Source: a virus. From it: DNA of 39,391 nt. Shown piece after piece: positions 30,255-36,790 of the stretch. The stretch covers positions 1-39,391 of the IMG/VR virus record IMGVR_UViG_3300018063_000029, one strand, 5' to 3'. A program made the position numbers and the translations under genes. The notes beneath the pieces were generated by a model, which was not told the origin of the DNA, did not search any database, and worked only from the letters and a program-made list of their open reading frames with translations. The stretch's first letter is position 1. Every line of letters starts with the position of its first letter.

Positions 30255-30646
30255 GCGGCCCCCTGCGTGATGAGCCGGCGGGCCTCGCTCATCGAATGCG
30301 GAACCTGGCGCTCGACGGGCTCACAGCAGAAGAGTGTGTCCAGGAAGAAGTAGACCGGGATGCTGTTCCTGGTGGCGAACGCGACCTCGGCGTCGCCGCC
30401 GGCCGACGTGCCCGACATCCGGTACAGGGCATCGCAGCGGCGGATGCACTTGAAGTCGTACGCCAGCCACTGCTCATACGTCCTCGGGTGCATGATCTCG
30501 AGGCACAGCGCCTTCTCATGCGGGACGATGACGATGTACCCCCGCTCGATCAGCGTGTTGCCGACGTCCACGGCTCGGCGGATGTTGCCGATGGTGTCGC
30601 CGGTTGTGAGCGGGCCGCTCACGTAGATCAGGGTCGGTCGCTTCAT
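30251..30646 (-). CDS. nucleoside 2-deoxyribosyltransferase-like protein (DUF4406 type), 131 aa
   Basis: The N-terminus IYVSGPLTTGDTIGNIRRAV and following NTLIERGYIVIVPHEKALCL are the signature of the DUF4406/deoxyribosyltransferase-like family that binds nucleoside sugars. A later SGTSAGGDAEVAFATRNSIP carries the conserved Gly-Ala-Glu segment. These proteins are thought to exchange or remove bases from deoxynucleosides or bind ADP-ribose-like ligands. Its neighbours also act on nucleotides. Confidence 0.82.
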   Translation of the reverse strand: MKRPTLIYVSGPLTTGDTIGNIRRAVDVGNTLIERGYIVIVPHEKALCLEIMHPRTYEQWLAYDFKCIRRCDALYRMSGTSAGGDAEVAFATRNSIPVYFFLDTLFCCEPVERQVPHSMSEARRLITQGAA

Positions 30647-30858
30647 GCCGCCCTCCGTGCAACCTTGCGCTCGTGGTCCTGGGCCGTCACGTCGAGGAAG
30701 TCGGCTACTCCCACCACATACGCGACGATGTACCCGCGCTTCCGCATCCTTGGCACCAGCCAGCGCAGGTGCCGCGCAGCGTTGTGGATCGCGTCGTTCA
30801 GTGTGCGCTCGCCGCGGAGTGCCTTACGATTCGGGATACTCGACTTTCGCTTCTTCAT
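30643..30858 (-). CDS. small basic protein, 71 aa
   Basis: It begins MKKRKSSIPNRKALRGERTL and is basic throughout, with a helical middle (NAARHLRWLVPRMRKRGY) and a short hydrophobic stretch (IVAYVVGVADFLDV). The start at 30858 overlaps the stop of the capsid paralogue (ATGA), so the two are coupled. It might bind nucleic acid or act with that protein, which is inference. Confidence 0.65.
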   Translation of the reverse strand: MKKRKSSIPNRKALRGERTLNDAIHNAARHLRWLVPRMRKRGYIVAYVVGVADFLDVTAQDHERKVARRAA

Positions 30859-32219
30859 CCTGCCCTCCGGCACGTCGAGCAATCATCTTCGTCGTACCCG
30901 AACGTGCCCTTGTGAACGTTGCTGCCGTGAATGCTGCTGTGAATGCTGCTGTGCCCGCCGGCCACCAGGATCGCGAGCCCGTAGCGGGCCTTGTGCATCC
31001 CGGTCGCGTACGCGATGCGGGGCGCGGCCTTGATGCGCCGGCCGAGAGCGGCTGCGCGCTCCCGCAGCGTCGGCGGGACGGGCGCGCTCGTGACGTGGAT
31101 CGCCCGCGTGTCGTACAGGAGCTTCGCCGCCATGATCGCGTACCAGGCGACCGCCTTGTCCCGGCCGTAGTTCGCGGGGACCGCGCACCGCAGCTCGGGC
31201 TCGAGCGCCTCGACGGCGGCGACGGCCTCCTCCCCGAAGATGACCGCTTCCCCGAGGCAGCCGCTCTTGCCGACCATGGGGAGAACGTTCTCGTTCGTCG
31301 CAATTAGGCGCACCTGACCGACCTTCCCGATCTCGCCGAGCATCGGCTCGCGGTACTGCGCATAGGCGGCCAGCGGGATGAAACGCGCCCGGTCCTGCCT
31401 GACGTGGGTGAATGCGCGAGCCTGCGCGACCATCACGAGGTACACTCCCTCGATCAGCGGCGTGTGGTACGTCGTGGTGAGGTAGTCAGCGAGCAGCTCG
31501 ATGTCCTCGGCGATCAGGTTCCGGGTTGCGATGATGGGCCGGCGCCGATCGCGAAAGAACGGGAGACGCGCCAGGAGCCCCTTAAAGCGGGGCTTCGTAA
31601 GGTCCGTCCCGAGGTGCCAGTCCGGTCCGACCCCGAGCGGCGTGAGCGAGTGGAGTCGGACGAGCGGGACGTACTTGAGCGGCGTGGACTTGAGCGCTCC
31701 GCCGATCATCGCGTTGTAGGTGCGCGTGAGCAGGCCGACGAGCGCGCTCTGCACCGGGCCGGGGGACTTCGGGTCCAAGTCTTCGTTCAGGCTGGTGAAC
31801 GGGACCGCCGTCCCGTACTCGCGCAGCTTCACGTCGACCGTGGTGACCTTGACCTCGGTCTCGGGTAGTCGCTGGCCCTCGTGCAGCTCCACAAGCTGCG
31901 AGGTCTCCACGTCGATCCGGCAAACCGTCTGGCAGCGCGCGCCGGGCGGGGCGACGATCCAGCGGACGAGCGAGAAGAAGACGCTGAGCTTCCGCGCCTT
32001 CTCGCGCAGGCGATCCGCGAGGCGCGGATTCCTGTACGTCCCGGACGGCGCGTCGAAGACCCAGGCGTCAGGGTCGGGCGGCGGCTCCGTAGCCTTGAAG
32101 AAGACGTCCACCGGCCCGATCCATCGCCGGCTACCGGCGACACCATCTGACGTTGGCTTGCTGGCTCGGCGAACGCTCTTCGCCCGCGCGCACGTTACCT
32201 TGCGACGCTTCGCCTTCAT
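30855..32219 (-). CDS. second major-capsid-protein homologue in the replication operon, 454 aa
   Basis: Residues 53-379 match the phage's own capsid protein from end to end: WVFDAPSGTYRN (capsid WDFDAPTGTFKN), REYGTAVPFT (KEYGVAVPYT), LKSTPLKYVP (FKSTNVKYVP), VIFGEEAVAAVEALEPELR (VVFGRDAVLMLEVETPHLR), AVPANYGRDKAVAWYA (ALPSNFGRFKSICWYA) and IHVTSA (VHVTSA). A basic 52-residue N-extension and a 75-residue C-extension with HSSIHSSIHGSNVH and CSTC are added. ATG 32219 overlaps the upstream stop, and the stop overlaps the next ATG. The intact frame and coupling argue for a working protein. Its function is unknown; see findings. Confidence 0.88.
   Translation of the reverse strand: MKAKRRKVTCARAKSVRRASKPTSDGVAGSRRWIGPVDVFFKATEPPPDPDAWVFDAPSGTYRNPRLADRLREKARKLSVFFSLVRWIVAPPGARCQTVCRIDVETSQLVELHEGQRLPETEVKVTTVDVKLREYGTAVPFTSLNEDLDPKSPGPVQSALVGLLTRTYNAMIGGALKSTPLKYVPLVRLHSLTPLGVGPDWHLGTDLTKPRFKGLLARLPFFRDRRRPIIATRNLIAEDIELLADYLTTTYHTPLIEGVYLVMVAQARAFTHVRQDRARFIPLAAYAQYREPMLGEIGKVGQVRLIATNENVLPMVGKSGCLGEAVIFGEEAVAAVEALEPELRCAVPANYGRDKAVAWYAIMAAKLLYDTRAIHVTSAPVPPTLRERAAALGRRIKAAPRIAYATGMHKARYGLAILVAGGHSSIHSSIHGSNVHKGTFGYDEDDCSTCRRAG
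30927..30950. repeat. two exact 12-bp tandem repeats in the capsid paralogue's tail
   Basis: GTGAATGCTGCT occurs twice in tandem, preceded by a related 15-base unit from 30912. On the coding strand it gives the repeated SSIH segment of the His-rich C-terminal tail. Being in frame and exact, it looks like a young expansion. Confidence 0.75.
32151..32165 (-). repeat. dispersed motif, copy b (GCCAGCAAGCCAACG)
   Basis: This 15-mer is identical to the copy at 35091-35105. Here it lies in the codons of the disordered N-terminal extension of the capsid paralogue (residues about 19-23), outside the capsid-homologous part. Confidence 0.6.
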
Positions 32220-32587
32220 GCCGGCACCCCCGCCTCTCGCGCCTGCTCCAGGCACTGGCCCAGCGCGACGTAGGCCACGGTGCTCGCGGGCCGCGCGTAC
32301 GCTAGGTCGGACTGGTCGAGGAAGTTCGTGGCGACGGCATTGTACCGCCGGAGTGCGCCCTCCATCTTCTGCACCTCGGGCACGATGACGGCCCGCTCGG
32401 TGCAGAAGACCTGCACCAGCTTGCCCGTCCCCTGCTGGCGGCTGCTCTTCTCGATCCGCCCAAGCACGCCGTTCTCCACGACGTCCGTCACACGCAGCGC
32501 CTGCATGTACGTCGTGCTGCCCGAGCGCACCGGGTAGACGAGGAGCGCGCCGATGCGAATCTCCCGGTCGAACATGTCTCGCTTCAT
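32216..32587 (-). CDS. hypothetical protein, 123 aa
   Basis: The N-terminal half has strands DREIRIGALLVYPVRSGSTT and ALRVTDVVENGVLGRIEKSS, reminiscent of small SH3-like barrel proteins in phages. The C-terminal half is helical (ASTVAYVALGQCLEQAREAG). No catalytic motif is visible. It overlaps both neighbours by four bases and lies directly upstream of the capsid paralogue. Confidence 0.7.
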   Translation of the reverse strand: MKRDMFDREIRIGALLVYPVRSGSTTYMQALRVTDVVENGVLGRIEKSSRQQGTGKLVQVFCTERAVIVPEVQKMEGALRRYNAVATNFLDQSDLAYARPASTVAYVALGQCLEQAREAGVPA

Positions 32588-32916
32588 GCTGCCTCCTTCA
32601 CAATCGCGTCGAGGATGCGGACGCATAGACGGCCACTCCCGCCGGCCGCGTCATCGAAGAGGCTGACGAACCGCGTAGCCCACGGTGGCATCCGCAGCGC
32701 CTCGCCGGCATGATCGAAGCAGGTCTTGCTGTAGTCGCAGACGAACACGTCGCGGAGCAAGCCGTATTGGCCGCCGAGGATCGCGTACCCCGTTGCCTCT
32801 ACGAGGGCGCAGCCCTGGATGCACTGGCTGCGGAACCGGCGCCGGCTGTTGCGCTCGAAGAACGCGCGCACCCGACGCAGGCTGGGGAAGTCACCGAGTT
32901 TCTTACGAACGGTCAT
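32584..32916 (-). CDS. hypothetical protein, 110 aa
   Basis: The protein begins MTVRKKLGDFPSLRRVRAFF with a basic helical half and then a CIQGCALVEATGYAILGGQY segment and VCDYSKTCFDHAGEALRMPP. Several cysteines suggest metal binding or disulfides but show no known pattern. ATG 32916 is chosen for its GGAGG site. Longer frames run through the homing endonuclease. Confidence 0.68.
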   Translation of the reverse strand: MTVRKKLGDFPSLRRVRAFFERNSRRRFRSQCIQGCALVEATGYAILGGQYGLLRDVFVCDYSKTCFDHAGEALRMPPWATRFVSLFDDAAGGSGRLCVRILDAIVKEAA

Positions 32917-33236
32917 GCTGCCTCCTTTAGTAGTTGTCGGATACGGGCACTGCGGCGCTTCCCCATCAGAGGAAGAAGCTGGCGCATGAGCGCGACAGCG
33001 CTTCGCCCAGCCTTGGCCGCACGATAGGTGGGCTTCCAGCCGGGACGCTGGTGCGACGGTGAATGGGTCCACCGCGCGCGGGCACCCATCAAAGCAGCGG
33101 CGCGCTCGACGACATCACGGTCTGTCATGTTCAGATAAATCTGTGGCGTTGCGGGGGTCCGACGAACGTTGCATCGCGTGAAGCAGCCCTCCCCTTCGAG
33201 AAGGCCTGCGAGCCAGAGAAGATCGCCGCGTCTCAT
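32913..33236 (-). CDS. LAGLIDADG-type homing endonuclease domain, 107 aa
   Basis: The N-terminal LLWLAGLLEGEGCFTRC matches a LAGLIDADG motif (LAGLxEGEG) with the catalytic acid at the Glu of EGEG. The C-terminal half is basic and helical with RSAVALMRQLLPLMGKRRSA. With only one motif, the protein would act as a dimer. It lies directly after the DNA polymerase and overlaps its stop by four bases, a spot where homing endonucleases often insert. No intron in the polymerase is seen. Confidence 0.8.
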   Translation of the reverse strand: MRRGDLLWLAGLLEGEGCFTRCNVRRTPATPQIYLNMTDRDVVERAAALMGARARWTHSPSHQRPGWKPTYRAAKAGRSAVALMRQLLPLMGKRRSARIRQLLKEAA

Positions 33237-35089
33237 GCCGCCATCTTCTCGACCCGCCCATAGTTGGTGCCGGCGCTGATCTCGACGCGCGGGCGAAGTC
33301 GGAAGTCGAAGCCCGTCATCATGTGCTGAGCCAGCCTCGCGACCTTGGCCGCGTTCTCCTCCGGCGCCTCGATAACGACCTCGTCGTGGACTTGAAGGAG
33401 CATCGCAGCGCCGAGCCGCTCGAGGGGCTGCTCCAGACGCTGCATCGCCGTCCGCATCATCTCCCCGACGCCGCCCTGGATGAGCCGATTCCAGGCGACG
33501 AACGGCGGCGTGAGATTCCCGTCGAAGTGGACGACGCGCCCCGTCCAGAGCCGGATGCAGCCGACCTGCTGGGCCCGCTCCTCCAGCTCCTTCATCATGT
33601 GCTTGACGCCGGGGCAGAGGTCGAAGAACTCATCGACGACGCGCGGGCCTCGCTGGCCCTTGTAGGCGCGCCACTCGGCGTCGCCCCACGTCTCGCACTT
33701 CGAGCCGAACTCGGCCTCCAGCTTCGCGACCGACTTGAACGGCCAATCATGCATCTCGGACAGCTTACGGCCGCGCGCACCGTACTGCACCGCAAGCCAG
33801 CATATCTTCGCGCCCTGGCGGTCGGTGCCCGTCTTCTGCGCGAGCTCAGCGTACAGGTCGCGGCCGGCGTGATACGCCTCGGCCAGCGACTCATCGCCGG
33901 AGTAGTGGCCGCCCAACCACATCTCCGCGCGCTCGTAGTCTCCAGCGAGAAGGGCGTGGCCCGGCCTCGCGACCACAAGCTCCCGGACGCGCATGAACCA
34001 GTCCGGGCTGCGCTTCGGAAGGTTCTGAAGGTTGGGCCGGGAGCACGATAGGCGCCCGCTCCGCGTGCCTCCACGATCCTGGGGGTCCCGCGTCAGATTC
34101 TGTTGGGGATGGACGACACCCTCAGCGTCCAGGGCCTCAAGGACGCCCTCATAATACGTCCCCTTCATCTTGCCGAGCTGCTTGTAGCTGATGATCTGCG
34201 CGGCGAGCGGATGGCCCGACCGGCGCAGCGTCTTGGCCTCCGCATCCTTCGTGCCGCACAGCCGCGTGACCTGTTGCCAGCTGCCGGGGTTGAACGCCGG
34301 CCCGGACTGCCGACGGATCGCCTCGAGTACCGCGAGCTGCTCAGCGGTGCAGCGCGTGATGCGCCGCTCGCACTCGGATCGATCGATCAGCAGTCCGCGC
34401 CGCTCGATCTTCGCGAGCAGGCGCGCGTAGTCGTACATCTCGGTCGCGAGCTGCGTGAGGTTCCATTCCTCCAGGTGCGGGCGGTACAGATTGCGGAGCG
34501 CGCGCGTATCGAGCACGTCACCGCAGGCGTAGTCCGCGACCTGCTCCGGCGTCAGCTCGGACATGTGCCCCATGAGCTGGCGGGCCGCCTTGAGCCGGGG
34601 GTGCAGGGCGCGCAGCATCTCGAGCAGCCGCGCCTTCTGCGCCGCCTTCTCACTGGCGCCCCTGAGGTACTTGCTGCCGAGTCCCTCCAGGGAGAAGGTC
34701 GGTTCGTTCTCGTTCGCGAGGAGCGCGTCGATGATCGTGTCTTCCTTGCGGATCGAATCGTCGTGGAGCAGCCGGCGGTAGAACCGCTCGTGCTCGACGG
34801 CGATCATCGGGCAGTCAAAGCGGATCATGTTGTGTCCGAGCAGTGTCACGCCCGGCCGCGTGATGGCGTCGAGCAGGGGGTCGAGCAGCCGCTCGGGCAG
34901 GTTGCGCCCGTTCTTGTGGCGGAAAGGGAAGTACGCCGCCTCCCCATCCGCCTCAACGGCAACGCCGAAGAGCCGGTCCCCTAGGTAGGGGCGCAGGCCG
35001 GTCGTCTCGAGGTCGACGCAGAGGTGCTCACACCTCGCTATCCTCACCATGGAGGACTCGTATTGGGCGTCAGTCGAGACGAGCGGCAT
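33233..35089 (-). CDS. family A DNA polymerase with 3'-5' exonuclease, 618 aa
   Basis: This is the phage replicative polymerase. The exonuclease domain has Asp26/Glu28 (CVDLETTG), Asp92 (HNMIRFDCP) and Tyr187/Asp191 (YACGDV). The polymerase domain has motif A GDYERAEM (Asp384), the O-helix RQGAKICWLAVQYG (Lys428, Leu432, Tyr436) and motif C QVHDEVVI (His568, Asp569, Glu570). The position equivalent to E. coli Phe762 is Leu432. ATG 35089 has no good ribosome site; instead a copy of the dispersed motif abuts it. ATG 35050 is an alternative start before the exonuclease motif. Confidence 0.93.
   Translation of the reverse strand: MPLVSTDAQYESSMVRIARCEHLCVDLETTGLRPYLGDRLFGVAVEADGEAAYFPFRHKNGRNLPERLLDPLLDAITRPGVTLLGHNMIRFDCPMIAVEHERFYRRLLHDDSIRKEDTIIDALLANENEPTFSLEGLGSKYLRGASEKAAQKARLLEMLRALHPRLKAARQLMGHMSELTPEQVADYACGDVLDTRALRNLYRPHLEEWNLTQLATEMYDYARLLAKIERRGLLIDRSECERRITRCTAEQLAVLEAIRRQSGPAFNPGSWQQVTRLCGTKDAEAKTLRRSGHPLAAQIISYKQLGKMKGTYYEGVLEALDAEGVVHPQQNLTRDPQDRGGTRSGRLSCSRPNLQNLPKRSPDWFMRVRELVVARPGHALLAGDYERAEMWLGGHYSGDESLAEAYHAGRDLYAELAQKTGTDRQGAKICWLAVQYGARGRKLSEMHDWPFKSVAKLEAEFGSKCETWGDAEWRAYKGQRGPRVVDEFFDLCPGVKHMMKELEERAQQVGCIRLWTGRVVHFDGNLTPPFVAWNRLIQGGVGEMMRTAMQRLEQPLERLGAAMLLQVHDEVVIEAPEENAAKVARLAQHMMTGFDFRLRPRVEISAGTNYGRVEKMAA
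33792..33801. repeat. partial dispersed motif inside the polymerase gene
   Basis: GCAAGCCAGC matches ten bases of the motif inside the O-helix codons. It may be chance, since it is inside a conserved coding segment. Confidence 0.2.
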
Positions 35090-35090
35090 G

Positions 35091-35105
35091 CGTTGGCTTG
35101 CTGGC
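35091..35105 (-). repeat. dispersed motif, copy c, directly before the polymerase ATG
   Basis: GCCAGCAAGCCAACG on the minus strand is identical over 15 bases to copy b and ends two bases before the ATG at 35089, where a ribosome site would be expected. It fills most of the 23-base gap between the SSB-like gene and the polymerase. Confidence 0.65.
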
Positions 35106-35112
35106 ACCCGGC

Positions 35113-35565
35113 CTAGGCTGAGAGCAGCTCTTTCACCTTGGGGAACGTCTTGGTCTTCCCCTTCGCCGCCTCGTTCTTGATGAGGAGCTGGCACTCGGCC
35201 CCGATGAAGGCGCTCTTCTTGATCCCCTCACCGTCGTCCGGCACGGGCTTGCCGAGCGCCTCACACGTCGGCGGGAACTTCGACTTCTCGTGCAGCGAGT
35301 AGCTCGTGTACCAGGCGAGGAGCCCCTCGGCCTCGCGCCCCTTGATCGCGAAGAGCCACACGATCTGGTCGCGGGGCTCGCCGTTGTTGAAAGGGTTGGC
35401 CGACGTCTTGTGCTTCATCTCCACCAGGACGCCCGGGACGACCCCGTTCTTCTGCGTGCCGGTGAATGTGCTGTCGCCGCCGGCCGAAGCCTTGGCGGTG
35501 CCCACCACGTCGTCGGCGCCGGCAGGCTTGCCGGGCAGGGTGGCGGGCTCGGTCGGGATGCTCAT
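35113..35565 (-). CDS. single-stranded DNA-binding (OB-fold)-like protein, 150 aa
   Basis: The protein lies between the nuclease and the polymerase, the usual place of a phage SSB. It has strand-rich segments VVPGVLVEMKHKTSANPFNN, RDQIVWLFAIKGRE and a C-terminal AFIGAECQLLIKNEAAKGKT plus FPKVKELLSA that fit a five-strand OB barrel ending. The OB-fold call is from pattern and context, with no single diagnostic motif. GGAGGAAG precedes the ATG, and a strong promoter candidate lies about 50 bases further upstream. Confidence 0.65.
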   Translation of the reverse strand: MSIPTEPATLPGKPAGADDVVGTAKASAGGDSTFTGTQKNGVVPGVLVEMKHKTSANPFNNGEPRDQIVWLFAIKGREAEGLLAWYTSYSLHEKSKFPPTCEALGKPVPDDGEGIKKSAFIGAECQLLIKNEAAKGKTKTFPKVKELLSA

Positions 35566-35614
35566 ACTGTCTTCCTCCTCTGTAGTCGGTGGGGCGTTCC
35601 CCTGATCTCACTTC

Positions 35615-35643
35615 CCATCATAGCAGGCGGACCGCGGTCGTGC
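35615..35643 (-). promoter_or_regulatory. predicted leftward promoter before the SSB/polymerase genes
   Basis: On the minus strand TTGCAC (35643-35638) and TATGAT (35620-35615) are separated by 17 bases, with CTGC giving an extended -10. The spacer holds the perfect palindrome GACCGCGGTC, a possible operator. Just upstream is the motif GCCAGCTTGCCAACG, in the same position as the motif copy at the late promoter. This is the only gap of about 100 bases in the leftward operon between 39391 and 27134. Confidence 0.6.
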
Positions 35644-35646
35644 AAG

Positions 35647-35661
35647 CGTTGGCAAGCTGGC
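35647..35661 (-). repeat. dispersed motif, copy f (GCCAGCTTGCCAACG)
   Basis: This differs from copies b and c only by AA to TT at the centre. It directly precedes the GCTTGCACGA that starts the predicted leftward promoter. Confidence 0.55.
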
Positions 35662-36360
35662 TCACCGTACGTACGCCTCGATGGTCGGCCGAAGATAGTG
35701 CAACGCGCGCAGCCAGGAGAACGCGCGCCAGCCATGCTCGAGGTCATCGCGGGTCCAGTACAGGTGCTTGAAGGTCCCTGTATCCTTACCCACCCGAAGA
35801 ACATGCGCGCCCCCCAGCCGGACCGGGCCACCGAACCACTCGGTCAGCTTCTTCTCGACGAAGACGGTGTACGCTGCGATCTGGATCATGTGGTCCGCGT
35901 AGGTGCCTTTGCTGCTCTTCCAATCGTAGAGGTCCAGGTCGGGCTGGCTGAGCCCTAGGGCGTCGAGGCAGAAGCCCGTCTGATACTCCTCGTCTACGCC
36001 GAACAGCTCTGTGGCAACGATGATGGCCCGCTGGTCTCTGTACCATCGCTCGAAGCTGTGGAACCCCTGCATCGCCTTCTTCCGATCCTCGGCGCCCAGG
36101 ACGAACAGCTCGGACTCGGCCGCCTCCTCCGGGTCGCGGCCCTGGATGCGCCCCTCGATCATGGCGTGCGCGGCCGTCCCGATGTCTCCAGCACGCTGCA
36201 CGGTCGTACCCCGCTCGTCCCGGATGTTGCGGCCGGCGAGCCCTTCACGGTTCGCCCAGCGCATGAGCGGGTCCTTGTTCCAGCCCAGGTTCTGGCCGAT
36301 GACCCAGGTGGTGCCGGGGAGCCGTTCACCCCGCGCGTTGTAGTACGGTTGGGTCGGCAC
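35662..36360 (-). CDS. Cas4/RecB-like PD-(D/E)XK nuclease, 232 aa
   Basis: The motifs of the RecB/Cas4 nuclease family are in order: GTAAHAMIEG (His65), an acidic EEYQTGFCLDALG (Glu125, Asp133 region) and DLDLYDWKSSKGTYADHMIQ (Asp146, Lys148, then the QxxxY-type QIAAYTVF). In phages such nucleases sit by SSB and recombination or replication genes and process DNA ends. GTG at 36360 overlaps the previous TAG by one base. Confidence 0.87.
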   Translation of the reverse strand: MPTQPYYNARGERLPGTTWVIGQNLGWNKDPLMRWANREGLAGRNIRDERGTTVQRAGDIGTAAHAMIEGRIQGRDPEEAAESELFVLGAEDRKKAMQGFHSFERWYRDQRAIIVATELFGVDEEYQTGFCLDALGLSQPDLDLYDWKSSKGTYADHMIQIAAYTVFVEKKLTEWFGGPVRLGGAHVLRVGKDTGTFKHLYWTRDDLEHGWRAFSWLRALHYLRPTIEAYVR

Positions 36361-36617
36361 TAGAACCCTACGCCGTTCGCCCGCGCCTGGATGCGGTCGA
36401 GGTGCTGGCGCTGCGCCGCGATGCAGTCCTGCACCTTGCGTGCGATGTCGGATGCATCGAACAAGTCGAGCCGGAAGCAGTGCTTTGTGGCACCTCCACG
36501 CGGACCCTGCGCTAGCAGCTCAACCTCGATCCACGCGCCATCCCCCGCCGCCCGGACGATGTTGACGCAGCCCGCCCAGCGGGGCCGGATGTCCACGAGG
36601 GTCTTAGTTCGGCTCAT
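36360..36617 (-). CDS. hypothetical protein, 85 aa
   Basis: The protein begins MSRTKTLVDIRPRWAGCVNI, has alternating strands (GAWIEVELLAQGPRGGATKH) and a C-terminal helix (ARKVQDCIAAQRQHLDRIQ). No family is recognised. GGAGG precedes the ATG. Both ends overlap neighbours by one base, so it belongs to the nuclease/SSB group. Confidence 0.7.
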   Translation of the reverse strand: MSRTKTLVDIRPRWAGCVNIVRAAGDGAWIEVELLAQGPRGGATKHCFRLDLFDASDIARKVQDCIAAQRQHLDRIQARANGVGF

Positions 36618-36790
36618 CAGTCCTCCGACCCTTGCTCCTCGCAGAGACGAGGACACTCGCAGAACGTTGTCGGTCGGTCGCAGAGCGGGCAGTACGCCTG
36701 CTTGACCTGCTCCGGGAACGGCCACGCCTGGACGGCCGCCGGCAGCGGGACGGTGAACTTTGGCATCTGGAACTGGTCGCCCCGGCCCAT
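36617..36790 (-). CDS. small zinc-ribbon-like protein, 57 aa
   Basis: The peptide begins MGRGDQFQMPKFTVPLPAAV and carries AYCPLCDRPTTFCECPRLCE, five cysteines in a CPxC...CxC...C pattern that suits a single zinc site. Both ends overlap neighbours in TGATG form. Small zinc-ribbon proteins in phage early operons often act on transcription or recombination partners. No specific function is claimed. Confidence 0.65.
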   Translation of the reverse strand: MGRGDQFQMPKFTVPLPAAVQAWPFPEQVKQAYCPLCDRPTTFCECPRLCEEQGSED

